Shown one piece after another: positions 1 through 13,753 of a DNA stretch of 64,000 nt. The position numbers were made by a program, and so were the translations under genes. Origin of the DNA: Anaeramoeba flamelloides (Eukaryota; Metamonada; Anaeramoebidae). Each line of letters opens with the position of its first letter. The stretch's first letter is position 1. Under the pieces are notes generated by a model. It searched no databases. It was not told the DNA's origin and was given only the letters and a program-made list of their open reading frames with translations. Location of the stretch: contig JANTQA010000023.1 in the NCBI GenBank assembly GCA_027625915.1, forward strand, positions 3,658,001 to 3,722,000. Direction: 5' to 3'.

Positions 1-730
1 CCAAAATATATTTTAGAAGATATTTCTTCTTTATCTTCTTAATTTGGGTGTGAGTAAACATGTGATTGCCTTGGATTTCTTGCAACATTTCTATTTATTA
101 TTATTTGATGAAATTCTTATTAAACTTGCTTTCAAAATTCTTCTTTCAAATAATTTTATCAAACCAAGCAAAATAACTTTATATAAAATAAAATTTTTGG
201 AATAAAATCAAAAGAAACATGATTAAAAATAATACTTTTTAGCCTGAACTTTCATCTGATGAAATTGTAATAAAATACCCTTAAAATGGTGAATCCAATG
301 ACAATTTATTAATTAATTCCAATATACTTTCTTTTACAATATAATCCTTTGCACATCTTTAACAATTCATTTGAGATCTTTTACATCTTTATGATTTCAT
401 TTTTTTGAATATTACTCCTTTTAATAAATTTCTTTGTTTTTTATTATGCTTGTTTAAAGATCCATTATATTTATAGTAGATCTTTCCTTTTTTGATTTTA
501 TTCCAAGATTTTTCTTCTTTAATTTCTTTTACAAAAATCTTTTTAAAAATAAGAAAGGAAAAAAAAAAAAAAAAAAAATAACATTGAAAAATAAAAAATT
601 ACATTTTAGAAAGAACCATTGATTAAATTATCAAGATAAATTTAATTCTCTTGATCATAACTTATTTATTTTTTAAAATCTTATTATAATTATTTTTATT
701 CTTATTAATATTATTTTTTAAATTTCTTAG

Positions 731-3480
731 AAAAACCAGAAGAAGAACAAGAAACCGAACTATTCAAAGTTTTTGATCAATTACCTAATCAAAATCGAAT
801 CTTATTAGATTATCTATTCAGATTTTTAAAATTTCTTTTAAAAAAGACCGAAAAAAATAATTTAACAATTGAAATATTAGTACAAATATGGAAACCGTTA
901 TTATTATGGAAAAAAACAGTTCTGAATGAATCAGAAGAACAACAATTAACCCAATTTATGAAGTTATTTATCGAAAAAAATAAAGCACTTGATTTTGGAA
1001 CAGTAAATAATTTCTTTTTTAAAATTTTGTTTTTTTTTTTAATTAAATTAAATATGTTAATATTTTATATCAAAGAAAACTAATTTTATGTTTTGAAAAA
1101 TTAAATTCACTTCAAAACAAAGAAACAAAATATGACTAAATTAACATGGGGTTTTAACATTAAATTTGAAAAATAAAATCAAGATCAAGATACTTGTCTT
1201 TGAAAAAAGTACGAGAAAAATCAAAACAAAATACACTTTACGAACAAAATATTTTTTATTATTTTAAAAACTAAAACTATATCAATAAAAAAAATCCAGC
1301 TATAAGAAATTTCAAAAAATCTTGTAAAGATCCAAATAAACTAAAATGCAAAATTTTCCACACAGTTAAAACAGTTAAAAGAATCACAATAACACAATTT
1401 CATTCAAATTGAAAATAATTTTGATTTTTGTAAAATATGAAAATCATTTTTTCATTTTTTAGTTTTTTTGTTTTCATTTCATTTTTTGAATTACGTAAAA
1501 TGTTTCGTTCAATAAATAATTTTTTCGAACAGTTGATATTAGGTTAAAGTTGAGTTCTATTTAAAACAGGTGAACTCAAATAAAATTAGTTGGTGGTATC
1601 TAACCTTTTGCTCGATCAATAATCTCTAATAGAATTTAAAACAAATTTACCAATACATTTTTTGTTTTACTCTCTCGAAAAATTTTGGCATTTCTTGATT
1701 TATTAGTATTGAGAATTATTTTATTTTTTGTTACATGGCTTTTGTAATTTATATAAACATTTGTTAACATTTCAATTAGTGGATGATCCTAATTTGATAT
1801 TTCTTCGAGAATCTCTGAAATAAGATTTTTTTTTCAAAAATTGAATTTTGGTGTGTTAAAAATTTTGAATTGGATTATTATTGTTAAGGCTTAAATGAAA
1901 GAATCATTTAATCTGTTAATTAGAGAATTTTGAATTGACTAAATTCGTAACTTCCCATTCAAATAGGGTCTGAAATAGAAACAGTCATTAGAAGTATTTG
2001 AAATCTAATTTAGTTTTCTAAAAGAAAGAGAGAAAAATAAAGATCCCATAGTAAAAAAAAAGAAAAAACCAAAAGGGGAAAATGAAAAAAAAAATGAATT
2101 AAAAAATGAAATAAAACTCTTTTTAAAATTTGAAAAAATATATTTAAAGATACATCACGAAGATTATAAACTGGACAAAACTGTTAATATCAAAGTAATT
2201 ATAGGTGTGCCAAAATGGCTGAAAAATAGTTTAAATTGAAAATTTGATTTATCAAATAAGTTTAAATGATTTTTCTCTTAATATTGTTGTTGTACACAAT
2301 AAATAAAATTATCTATTTTAATTAAAATAAATAATTATAAATCGATAATAATCAATCTATCTAATAAAATTAAATCTCTATATCCAATTACTTTATGATT
2401 TTAAAAAAAAAACAATAGTTGGATCATAGTTCAAAATTAACTTTAGATGTCATAGGAAATATTTTTATTGATTCTGGAAATCTTAGTGCCAAAGTAGATT
2501 TTAAAAAAATTCATTTTGGAAACCCTAAATTAGACAACGTATTACTTTTACATGAAGAAATTAAAGAAATTATGAGAAAGGAAAGAGAGCAAAGCAAAAC
2601 CCATGCCAAAGAAACATCCGGAATAACAACAAAATTAAAGAAATTGGAAGAAAAGGATTTAAAGGTTGAAAAGGAATATAAAGAACAATTATCCATTGTG
2701 CAAGAGAAAGAAAAGGCATTCAATGAATTACAAGAAAAATTAAATTTGTTAAAAGAACAACACGAGAAAGAATTATTACAACAAAAGGAAAAAACCAATA
2801 AAACCAATCAAACCAATCTTGAAATTAAAAACTTAACAAATAAAACTAAAGAAAAGGAAATTAAATATAAAAAAATTATTGAAAGTGTTAAACAAGAAAT
2901 TGATACATTGGAATGTGATTTAAAATGGCATGAACAATATATTAAACAATTATCCGATGAAAGAACTGAATTAACTATTTTATATAAAAAGGTATTTTAC
3001 AAAAAAAAAGAAATAGAAAAAAATATTGAGCAATTAAATAAATTCAAACAAGAAAATAATAATGAGAATAATAATAATGATAATGATAATGATGACGAGA
3101 TTGAAAAAAAAGATGACAAAAATGAAAATGAAGAAGAAAATGAAAAAATTAATGAAATTCAAAAAGAAATAAAGTCAAATCTAGAACAAATTCAAATATT
3201 AAAAGATCAAGATAAAGCAAAACAAGATAAATTAAATTCGCAACGAGATCAAGTACTGTTATTTGTAAATGCTTTGCAACAGGAAAAAATAAAATTTGAA
3301 CAAGAACAAAAAGATTTTGAAAGTGAAGTGATGAAATTGGCAAAACAACTTGAAAACCCACAATCAACGAATACAACAGCAGATATTATGATTAAAACAC
3401 ATGAAAGATTATATTTATCTTCACAAAAAAAATTAACAATTCTAAAACAAGATTTAGAAAAATTACAAAAGCAACTGTAA
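731..3480 (+). CDS. RhoGAP-domain protein with C-terminal coiled coil (5' part missing)
   Basis: Two exons are visible: 731-1002 and 2419-3480. The first reads as the C-terminal half of a Rho-GTPase-activating domain (LPNQNRILLDYL, then KNNLTIEIL, matching the family's LP..NR..L.YL and N+MT..NLA segments). The catalytic arginine loop would lie in an upstream exon that I could not place in 1-730. Exon 731 follows a TTTCTTAG acceptor and ends in phase 0 before GTAAAT. The next exon starts in phase 0 after ACAATAG, so the join keeps frame across a 1416-bp intron that holds a dispersed repeat. The second exon encodes about 353 residues, mostly a Lys/Glu/Gln-rich coiled coil with an Asn/Asp-rich insert, ending in TAA at 3480. 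Its first codon is TTG, so it is an internal exon, not a start. Likely role: switching off a Rho/Rac-type GTPase in actin control. An open stretch at 2041-2192 might be a further exon but does not fit the phase. Confidence 0.6.
1339..1885 (+). repeat. Dispersed repeat R, copy 1 (about 550 bp)
   Basis: This segment inside the RhoGAP intron aligns along its length with 15733-16285 and more weakly with 30668-31010. Shared blocks include TTTTCCACACAGTTAAAAC at the left, TTTTTGTTTTCATTTC, and TACATTTTTTGTTTTACTCTC. No open reading frame is conserved among the copies. It looks like the interior of a non-autonomous element; ends in this copy are not clear. Confidence 0.6.
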
Positions 3481-6400
3481 AATTTTTTTTTTTTTTTATT
3501 TGAAAAATAATATAATCTTTCATTTTCTTTTAAAGTTTCGTTTTGACTATTTGCTTTTATTTTTTTATTTTTTACTTTTTGCTTCTTGTCTTTTGACTTT
3601 TTTTCTTTTGTATTTTGTCCTTTACCCTTTGGATTTTTTTTTTTTTTTTGTTTTTTTATCTATTTTCATAGTTTCTTTTTATACTTTTTTATTTTAATAT
3701 ATTGACTTTTAATATTTTATTTTTTTTTTATTTTGGATTTTTTTAATTTTAATTTTATTTTTTATTTTTGAGTAAATTATCATTGGATATAAGGAAACGA
3801 TTTTAATACAAATTTTAAGAAAAATATTATAATGAAAGATCAATTAATATTTCGTTTCATTTCCACAGAAAACACAAGTGCCAAAATCCTTTCTTCACTT
3901 TGTGAAAGATTATAAATATTATGATTTTAAACTTTAATAACTCTTTTTTTTAAAAGAAAAAAATAATAATCAACTCTCAAGAAAATAATTTTTTTTGTGA
4001 CTGATAATTTTCTTTTTTGATTGTTTATTTAAAAACAAAAACTTAAACTTGATAATACTGGTTCTGTAAAAATGATTAAGGAAATTTTTTTTTGCAAAAA
4101 TGATCTTTGTTACATCCCGATGAATAACCAATGTTTACAATCCAACAATTACTAAAATTTAACTTATTTTTTTATTTATTTTCGTTTATGTTTTTAAAGA
4201 TAGCAAATAATATGTGTATACTTTGTTCAGGTTTGAATTGAATTTTAGAGTTCGATTTTGAATTTATATAAATGGTTAAATATATTTATTTATTTGTGTT
4301 TTAAATTTTTTTAATAATTTCTTAAATTTTGTGAAAAACACTGATTTTTTTTGTATTTTAAAAATAATCTTTTTTATATTTTTTTAGCCAAATAAAAATA
4401 ATTAAATCTATTCAATAACTCTATAATTATTTTTGAAAAAATTTTTTAAAGACATTTATTTCTTAATGATAGTTTGTTATTAACATAATTACCTGTTTCA
4501 TGTAGATCTACGGCAAGTAAATATTTTCATCATCAGCTCAAAACATAGTTGGAGTTAGAAAAAAAATAAGTTCTTTACAACATATTAAATTAATATTGGT
4601 TGGTTTGTAATTAGTGTTCGGAAAATAATATTTTACAAATCAGTAGACATGTACTTACAACCCAAAAAAAAAACACTAAAAAAGGAAAACCGAACAAATA
4701 CCTTCAATTAAAAAAATTAACAAAACTAAATGAAAAAATAAAAATAAATAAAGTTCCAATTTAACTTTTTCTTGAAAACATTTTTTGCCAAAATGATTGA
4801 ATTCAAACTTGAAATTATGTATATTTTTATATTTCATATCTTATTTTAACTCCTTTACTCAAACAAATTCTAAATAATGGGAATTTTATTTTCACAAAAG
4901 GGACTTATTTGGTCTTCCAATGTTTTTTTTTTATTTTTAAATGATAAAATTAAAAAAAAAGTTCATTTAAAAAAGATAAATTCTCTGTAAAAATATTCTA
5001 ATTTAATTTATTAACTTATTCGTTGATTTCAAAATGTTGAAACCCCAATTTTTCAAAAAAACAAATAAAAAAATGTGCAGTAATTTCAAAAAATATTTTT
5101 GATATTAAAAAAACATTAGTATGAAAAAATAAAATTAAAAATTTAAAGCTAGACAATACTCCTATTTTCATTAACCTTTCTTCATTAATAATAAAGTTTA
5201 TTCACAATATAATTAAATTTCAGAACTTCAAATCCATGTGGTAATAGGGTTTATTGCTGTGAGCAGTATTACGATTTAGAAAAGTCTCTAGTCCAGAAAA
5301 AAAATATTTTTTTTCAGGTTATGAAATTCCAAATAAACGGAAGGATGACTTTTATTTCAATTTGACTTTGAGATTTTTACTTTGATAGATAATACCTTAT
5401 GGTGTTGAAAATGCGGTACTCATCTAATAATTGTGAAATAGAAAAAAAATTCCTAAGGATAATTATTGCCGTGTCATCAAGTGCCTTAAAGTGTCTAGGT
5501 TTTTCTTGAGGTTTTCTGATAATTAGTACCGTGTATTTAGAGTGTCGTAGAGTACCTAGCTTTTCTTGAGATTTTCTGTTTTATTTGTGAAATATATTGA
5601 TTTTTTGAATAAACCGAAAACTCAAAAAAACCTTTCGAAAATATATTGATTTTCCAAATAAACAGAAAACTCAAGAAAAGCTAAAGGTGGTTTTCTAGGA
5701 TTCAAAAGAATCCTGTAAAATCATATAGATTTTACTCAATTTTTTTAAATATTCGATAACCTGACGGAAAGTTTTCTAGGTTTATTTTAGTTTTTGAAAT
5801 AAACCCGAAATTTATTCAAACTTTCTGTTTATTTCAATTAGAAAAAAAAATTAAAAAAAATTTAAAGAAAAAAATCACAAAAAACCATATTTTTTTCAAT
5901 TTAAATCAACAATAATTTTTAAATAGCCAAAATAACTGCTTACCTATTATAAAGATATATATCAGAAATTTAAAATGTTTATAAAATATATTATTATAAC
6001 CTCTTATCTTAAGAAAAAAAATGATTCAATTTTTTTTCTAACAATTTGAAAAACAATCCTAATAGAACAAGGGAAAATGGGATTTTCCAACTTTATTGTA
6101 AAATGTCTTTTTATATAATTTTTTGATCAAAGATCTTTTATTAACCAATAGCGTTTATTCTTAGTCAAGTTCTCAAAAATTAAAAAATAAGAGAATGTGT
6201 AATGTTTTTCTGCACAATTTTTTTCATGATAGTGTTTTGATCTTTCGAGAAAGTAAAATAATTTATTGTGTATTAAGATTTTTTCGAACCATATGAACAA
6301 TTCAGAAACTGTTATTGAGAACACACAATTATACTTCATTTTTTTATAGGCGTTCCTTTATTGTCACTACAACCTTAAAACACACAAAACATTTCATATA

Positions 6401-7070
6401 AAAGGTAAAATTAGCAAAAATTATGAACACATTTCCTTCAGAATTATGATTTTCTCAAAATTATAATCAATCTTGCTTAAAAATTGATTTTAACATGAAG
6501 TGTACTATTGAGTAATATCGCCCAAGGTTTGTTGGATCAAGGAGAAGAAAAAAAAAGCAAGTGCTTTTATCTGAAAAATGGATTTTGATCAATTGATAGG
6601 GTATTATTAATTACAAAAGGAAATTGCAATTAAAAACTATTGTTGATTTGAGAGAACAGTGATTCTCGAAAAACAAGGTAACTAAAAATCCCTAACCAAA
6701 AGTTCTCTGTTTGTATCCTCTTTCTTAAAAAGGTTCATTGTTTCTTTCAAATTACAGCATTTCAAATTCGTTTTATGATTTTGGAAATAATTGTAAAATA
6801 CCTTCATGAACTGACAAGTTATTATTTTCTTTGTTTGCTAAATTCTTGAACTTTAGGAGGGTAAATTGGTTAAATCATTTCAAAATAAAGCAAATTTGCT
6901 TTATTTTTACATTAATTTTGAGATAATCCCTTTATAAATTGATTTTTTTGTTTCTTAATTCATTTTTTTAAACATCTCATTTTTTATTTCTTTTTTCAGA
7001 CTTGCTTGTTTTTTTTTTTTTTTTTTAATAATTTATTTTATCCTCTTCTTTTCTTTTGTTACAAATTCTT
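3481..7070. other. Gene-poor A/T-rich stretch downstream of the RhoGAP gene
   Basis: Long T-rich and A-rich runs follow the stop codon. Short open frames here are low-complexity and show no splice-consistent coding. The only structured part is the hairpin array at 5455-5850. Confidence 0.6.
5455..5850. repeat. Hairpin/decamer array HR1
   Basis: Series of imperfect palindromes. One type pairs TTTTCTTGAG..TTTCTG with CAGAAAACTCAAGAAAAG around 5548-5680; another resembles the AGGATTCAAAAGAAT module at 5697-5745. They are separated by spacers that read, on the minus strand, as roughly 10-bp units such as GACACTTTAA, GGCACTTGAT and GGTACTCTAC. The same modules and spacers occur in five other arrays in this window. 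Confidence 0.6.
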
Positions 7071-7170
7071 TCCCAATGATTAAAACATCACCACCCTGAA
7101 GTGTTTTTTGATTGCCTCAAAAAAGCAATAAGGTGGATAACCCATAAAAATAAATGAATCACCTGAGGGA
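7071..7170 (+). ncRNA. Possible box C/D snoRNA
   Basis: A C-rich island in A/T-rich surroundings has an ATGATTA (C-like box, 6 of 7 to RUGAUGA) at 7076-7082, CTGA at 7096-7099 (D') and CTGA at 7163-7166 (D). A short terminal stem TCCC/GGGA brackets the outer boxes. ATGAATC at 7154-7160 could be a weak C'. The would-be guide upstream of D' is ACATCACCACC. The boxes are short, so chance occurrence is possible. Confidence 0.25.
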
Positions 7171-8842
7171 TAAAAGTTTTGTATTCAAAAAGAAAAGATC
7201 TGTTTTTTTTTTTTCTTGTTATTTTCTTAATTTGCTTTTATTTTGTTTTCTTGAATTTTGAATGAAAAGAAGAGAGACGTGTCTTTCATATTCAACCACA
7301 AGACATATTTTTTTAAATGAACAAAAAAGACAATGAAGTTATATTTTTGCAAGTAACGATTTAAAGGAATAGCCTTTTAACCAAATTTCTTAATCTTTTT
7401 TTTTTATTCAAATAACAAAAACATTTTGATAAATTTCTTTTTTACTTAAACATCCAAAATCATTAACTACTATTTATTGGCTCTGGTAAAAATTCAATTT
7501 GTTACTTATTATTTTATTACATAAAAAAACGATATTAAATGTTCTGATCTCGATTTTAGCTGATATTTTTTATAGGTAAAAATTACTACTATTTGTTTCA
7601 AAATAAAAGAAACCAAATTTTCATTCAGCTTTCCAAAAAAAAGATTTTTAAATTATGAATTTTTAAAACTTCAAAGCAACTTAAATTTTCAATTTTCCCT
7701 TCTAGAATTGGGGCTTTGGTGATTTGTTTTAATTCTTGTTGTGTGATTTTTTTTTGAAACCTGAATGAAAATTTTGATCTTTTTATTTTGCAATTAACAG
7801 TATTTGTTATTTTCTATTTGATTGAAAAAATTGTTTTCATAACTTCGTTAATCTCGACAAATAACTAAATAGAATGAAAACATATAACTGAATTTTATAA
7901 TTTAAAAAATCATTTGTAACCTTTCCATATTTCCAGTTTTTTATGGAAATTGGTAGTACATTGTTTTCACCAAAAAAAAGTTTTTTTTTTTTCATTTTTT
8001 CGAAATATTTCATCCAACATATTTTGAAATAAATACTTTTGTCATTTATTCAATTGGTATTAATATTAAACTTAATTTGATATCTTCAATTAATGAATAC
8101 TTTCCTTTGACAAAGATGATTTATTAGAAAATATATAAAAAAAATCCCATACTTTTTTGGAAATACCTTAGTTTGATCTGGACCTTCTTTTATGAATTTC
8201 AACCCTTTACCTGAAGTTCATTATTTCTTGTATTTCTAACCAATTAAAGTTTTGTTGATTCTTGAAAAAAAAAAAAAAAAAAAAAAGAATTTTTCATTTT
8301 TTGTTGGATCTTTGAGTGAAATTGAGTATATTGTTATTTTCCAATTAAATAAATATCACAAATTCTAATTAAACTATTATTAATCATTATATCCCTTTGG
8401 AATTTTAACAACAAAAAAATTCTTTTTTCCAAACCATTGTATTTTAACAATCATGCCACTTCTATAAACATAACACAATAGCCTAAAGAATTGAAGTACT
8501 AAACCAATGATTATATCATAAATAAAATTTATTAAAAAGGATGAAATGTTAATTAAAGTATTAATTTTATCAAACTTTTAATTTTTAATTTTTCGTTTTT
8601 CAAAAATGTGACAAGATCTTTCTGAAAAAGTAAGGTACTTTTATATTATTATTAATTTACTAAACCAAATTCTAATAAAACTAAGCAATACCCAAAAATA
8701 TTATTGTTATTAATAGATCCAAAGTTCGAATTTCGTTTGGTTCTTTGTAAGATATTGTGAACCATCCTTCCAAGTATGCTGTGGATTTTTTTGATATCAA
8801 AATTTCAACGAATATTCTTATTCCCAATCCAGCTTTTTAATA
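7171..8842. other. Intergenic A/T-rich stretch
   Basis: No gene seen. The part 7960-8170 is weakly similar, in the same orientation, to 9350-9560, suggesting an old dispersed repeat. Confidence 0.4.
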
Positions 8843-9038
8843 CAGTCAGTTTCACTTTTAAGACACAAACTTTCAACGAAATTTAAGGCACAAAAAAAAT
8901 CTCAAATTAAAGTACAAAATTCAAATTCTAGTAAAATAATTTGTAAAAAAAAAAATTCCAAATTTTGTGCCTTAATTTAAGATTTTTTTGTGCCTTAAAT
9001 TTCGTTGAAAGTTTGTGCCAAAAAAGTGAAACTGACTG
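8843..9038. mobile_element. Palindromic Tc1/mariner-type MITE, copy 1
   Basis: 196 bp, flanked by TA at 8841-8842 and 9039-9040. The arms start CAGTCAGTTTCAC and end GTGAAACTGACTG, and are near-complementary for about 85-90 bp around a short centre. Each arm carries three spaced AAGGCACAAA-type motifs. No coding capacity. TA duplication and CAGT ends are typical of Tc1/mariner derivatives. Confidence 0.85.
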
Positions 9039-9861
9039 TAATCTATATCAGAATCACAATTTGAGATCAAAAAATCTCTGTCTAGAATTGAATTGCAGAT
9101 ATATAAATTAAAGATTTAAAAGTTACTTTTCTTTTCTCATTATCTATACTTTAAAGATTAAAATTAACAAAGTATTTTTTTCTTTTTGTTAATCGAACAT
9201 TTATTTTCAAAAAAAGGTTGAATCTTGATAGAATTTCCTAAACAATGAAAAATTATTAATTGAATTTTAAAGTTTATAACAAATCTATTTGTATCATATC
9301 AGATTACTTATTTTATTAATTGAAATTAACCATCCCTTGTTTGAAACAAAAAAAAGTAGAAATTTTTTTTTTATTTTTTCAAAATATTTTGATGAATGTT
9401 TTTTGAAATACAATAAATATGCACTGATTTTATTAGCATTAATCTCCCTGTTAATTTTCAATTACCATTTTATGAATAGAAACACTTCTAAAGAAAATAT
9501 AATTTCTAATATATAAAAAAAATTCTCTCAAGTATTTTGAAATACCTTAAACTATGACTATATAATTTTTTTTTCAATATAAGATTTCTTATTCTCCTAT
9601 ATCCAACCTTTTTAAAAATCTCTATCAGTATCAAAATTTGATTCATATAAATATTCATGGTAGTCTTGGAACAGCTGCACACCGACTTAAAAATAGTACA
9701 GAAGAAATAAATCTTGGGTAATTATCACTTTCTATTAAATATGAAAATTTTTAAGAACACTATTTATAAAATAGAGCTTAATTACATCCCTAAGAAAATT
9801 CATTTTAAAAAACATGAACAATAATAAAAAATAACATAAATAAAAAAACAAAAAAAGAATT
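9039..9861. other. Region 3' of glucosidase II beta
   Basis: No supported gene. An ORF at 9289-9516 (+) lies in an old repeat shared with 7960-8170 and is not convincing. A small C/G-richer patch near 9655-9690 has no recognisable identity. Confidence 0.4.
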
Positions 9862-12800
9862 TTATTCATTTTTAAGAGATTTTTTCTGAAATAAACCGTT
9901 ATTATCGTTTTTTTGATTATAATAAGTATATGCAAAATAGGCCATCACACATAAAGCCACAATTATCACAATTTTCCATAAGCCAGAATTTGAATTATTG
10001 TTTTTTGTAGAAATAACATTTTTAGAAACTATTTCACTCTCAATGGCTTCTTTTTTTTGTTGATCATGAAAGTCATCATCAATGTCTTCACAAATTCCTG
10101 GGGTTTGAAAAATTAGTTCATAAATACAAAAATTAGTTTCTTTTACAGAAACGATTTTTGATGTCTTATGGCATTTATATTTTATTAATACCTCTCTGCT
10201 TGGCCCATTGTTACACCTCTTTCCATTAATATACAATTCTTGCCCATCTGTGACTTGTTTATCATTCCACCTTCCGATTGTTACAGTATTCCTATCATTA
10301 TTGTCCCTTTGTTCCACTTTGTCAAAAGGATAGAAAGTGTAATCATAATGTTTACTATATTATATTGAATATTTGAATTAAAAAAGTAAAAAAATAAAAA
10401 TGTAAAATTAATTATCATATTAAATTTAATTTTCCTTAATAAATCATTTCTTATGAATAAACATATTGGTTATTTTGTTTATTCTTATATTTTACCTTAT
10501 TATTAATAAATATTTACTCATTGTATTAACACCAAATTAATAAATAGGATAAATTCCCCTTAATGATTTTTTACATGTATTCTTTTTGAATATTAACAAT
10601 CCAAAATTATGTAAAGATGAAACCAAAAGTTATCAACATATTTCCAAGATTTTGATCAACAATCATGTTCTCAATGAAAATATGTTTAATAAAAACCATG
10701 CGTCATTTCTAGAAAAAAATATTTGCCATAAAAAGCACTTTTTTCCCCATATTCTTTGAATTAAAAATTTAACTGAAATTCAACAACAAAACATAAATCT
10801 TAATAAAAATTAAATTTTCTTGTTTAAAAATTAATTATTCATAATTTTGCTTTAAAAAAATAAAACTTATTTTTAACCAAAAAAAAAACTAGTTAATGTG
10901 GTAAAATTACGAATGTTCAAAACAATATGTATTAGCAAATTATTCTATGGATTAGTTAAATTTAATTTGACTCAAAAAGATTTTGACTCAATTGATGTTT
11001 GGATAGAGTAGTGAAAAAAATACCGGACATGAAAAAAATCCCGGACAAGATTTTTAATTGTGAATATTAGTAAAATTATTGTGTAATTTCATTTATTTAC
11101 AATCAAATTCCTTTTTTTAAGAATCGAACTTTTTCAATTATAACTCCCCCACTTATTAGAATGATGATTGATGAAATCACACTTGTTCAAAACACCATTC
11201 AATCAATCAAAAAACAAGAAGAAAAATTATCATTTTCCAAACTCGAGTAAACCTCAATAAAACTGGATTATTTTTCAAAAAAAGTTGATCAACATATGGC
11301 TATCAAGCAATTACTCGAGTATTCTAGAGACACCTTACTTTGGTGGACTTTAGGTAGGTTTATTACTAATCTCATAAAAAAATTGGTTATTTATAATAAG
11401 GATTTCATTGAAATTAGACAAAAATTTTACTAATACCCACAATTAAAAATCTTGTCCGGGATTTTTTTCATGTCCGGTATTTTTTTCCCTACTATAAATA
11501 AAAAAGTAACAAAATTTTTAAAAACCCAATTCCCATTCTCCAAAAATAATCTATAAAACTGAAGCAAAACTTGACCAAGTCAAAATCCCAATCTATAAAA
11601 GAAGATACAAACTCAAAAAAAAAAAAAAAATAGAACTCTTTGGGTTTGAACACACTTCAGGTCAATTAAAATTTTCCAAAAAAAAAAGATGAAAATAATA
11701 ATTGGGAAATAGAAAATTTCAAATTACCAAATGTAAATCTTAATAATTTTTGAGAAAACTCAATATTAAATTGTTCTGGATGGAAAAAGTACAGAATATT
11801 TAAAAATTATTCGACACAATAACAATATAAATATACAACCGTGTAGTAAAGTACCAACAAGTGCCGTGTTTTTTTTTAATTTGAGAAATAAAAAGAAAAT
11901 TTATTTAATTTTCTTTTTATTTCTGAAAGTAACAAAAACCGAACTACTGTTTTCCAGAATTCAAAAGAATTGAATAAAATCAATGATTTTACTCTTTTCT
12001 TTTGAATTCTGGAAAACCTAACGACAATTGCCTAGATTTTTTTTACTTTCAGAAATAAACCGAAAATTAATTAAATTTTCGCTTTATTTCCAAAAATGAA
12101 AAAAAACCTAACGGCTGTAAAAGAAAATTAATTCCCCCCCCTTCAAAATAAAAAAAAATTATTCATAATTTTCATTCTTTGATTTATTACATTATTTGAT
12201 TCAATATTAGATTTGGTGGATATTTTCACATCGAATTAATCAACAATATTTTATCGCTCTTTGGTTTAGGGTTTTTTTTTAACCCTTTTAATCTTTATTT
12301 TGTGTTGTTAGGAATATTATTTTGTTAAAATTTGGGAGGGAAATTTATAAAGTCAGGCTAAAATAATAAATTATAACATGGGTAATATATTTCGTTTTTA
12401 ACAATTGATGTACTTTATTAAAATATTTTCAAAGTATTTATTTTTGTTCCAAAATTAATAAATCTATCAAGAGATGGTGTTTTGTTGGATATTATTTAAA
12501 GTTTTAAAAGTTTGTTTGTGTTTTTTTATGTTTTATATTTTTACCAAATTTTCTAGAAAAAAAAAAATTCCTATTTCACCATTTAAAAAAACAAATTGAG
12601 AAACAATAAAAAGATTCTGATATACTAAAAAGAGCTAAGAATACTTTTTTTGTCCTAATGATATTCTAAAGTTTTTTTCAACAACTATTAAATAAATTTA
12701 TTGAAGTTATTTTGAAGCCAAAATGCGACTGAAGGTCAATAGATACTGTACTTTTTATTTATCATCTCAAGTTTCGGGTTTTAAAAACAAATTTGTATTA

Positions 12801-13722
12801 CTTTAAGAGATATTTGTAAAAATTTTGTTGTTTACTCTCTTGATTGTATCAGAGATTAGCGTCACCATTTATTCGTCTTACATTAAAGTATGTTGTAATT
12901 GGGGTAAATGATATTAGTGCTACATAGCTCGAATAGCTCTAAAAAACTATTATAAATATTATTGAACAATAAATTATTGAATATTTTAACTCAGTATCAC
13001 AATTGAAAATTGACATGTTGTGAATTTTTAATTTAATTACCATTCTAAATCTAAAAAATAGAAACTCGGAATAATATTATTCCAGTACTTAATAATCATT
13101 AATATAGAGAACCTCAATAAGTAATTTTTTTTTTTTTTGATTTTTTAATTTTAGAGGTTAACTCAATAATTATTAGCATAAAAACAGAAAGAATGATTAC
13201 TTTTATTTCCTTTTTAATGAATGTAGTTGTTTTATCAACATCTATTTCCAATATGCAAAAATAATTTTTCAAAATAATCTGAGTTGTTTATTATTTAAGT
13301 TGTTAAAAAACTAATCTACATTTCGAGACAAATTTCAGAAAGATATTTTTCGATTTTTTTCCATTTTTGTACCGGCTGAATTTTCTTTATATTCGGAAGA
13401 AGAGTTACAAAGGAAAAAGATCAAGTGGTTACTTGCTAATACCGAGACACTTAAAAATTAAAGTAGTTGATAACCTGAAAACAAAAACAAAAAAACTAAA
13501 GGGAAAAAATGTCCAAAGGTTTAAAAACAAATCAGATCAAAAATAAAAAAAGAAATGAGAACAATTAAACAACAATTCCCAAGTGAAAATTCATGATCAA
13601 TTATAAAATTAAATTCATCAAAAGTGTATTGTGACTGTGATTTTGGGGGTTCTTAATTAAAGATAGTACTGTTTTTTTTTGATTTTTTACCGATTGCTTC
13701 TTATAAACCCTTTTTAAATTTC

Positions 13723-13753
<31 letters not shown>

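Noticed and set aside
2041-2192. Possible extra exon of the RhoGAP gene
   Set aside because: Open and Lys-rich, but its acceptor phase does not fit, and 1002 joins 2419 in phase without it.
9289-9516. 75-aa ORF with a hydrophobic segment
   Set aside because: Lies in an old A/T-rich repeat shared with 7960-8170, where the frame is not open.
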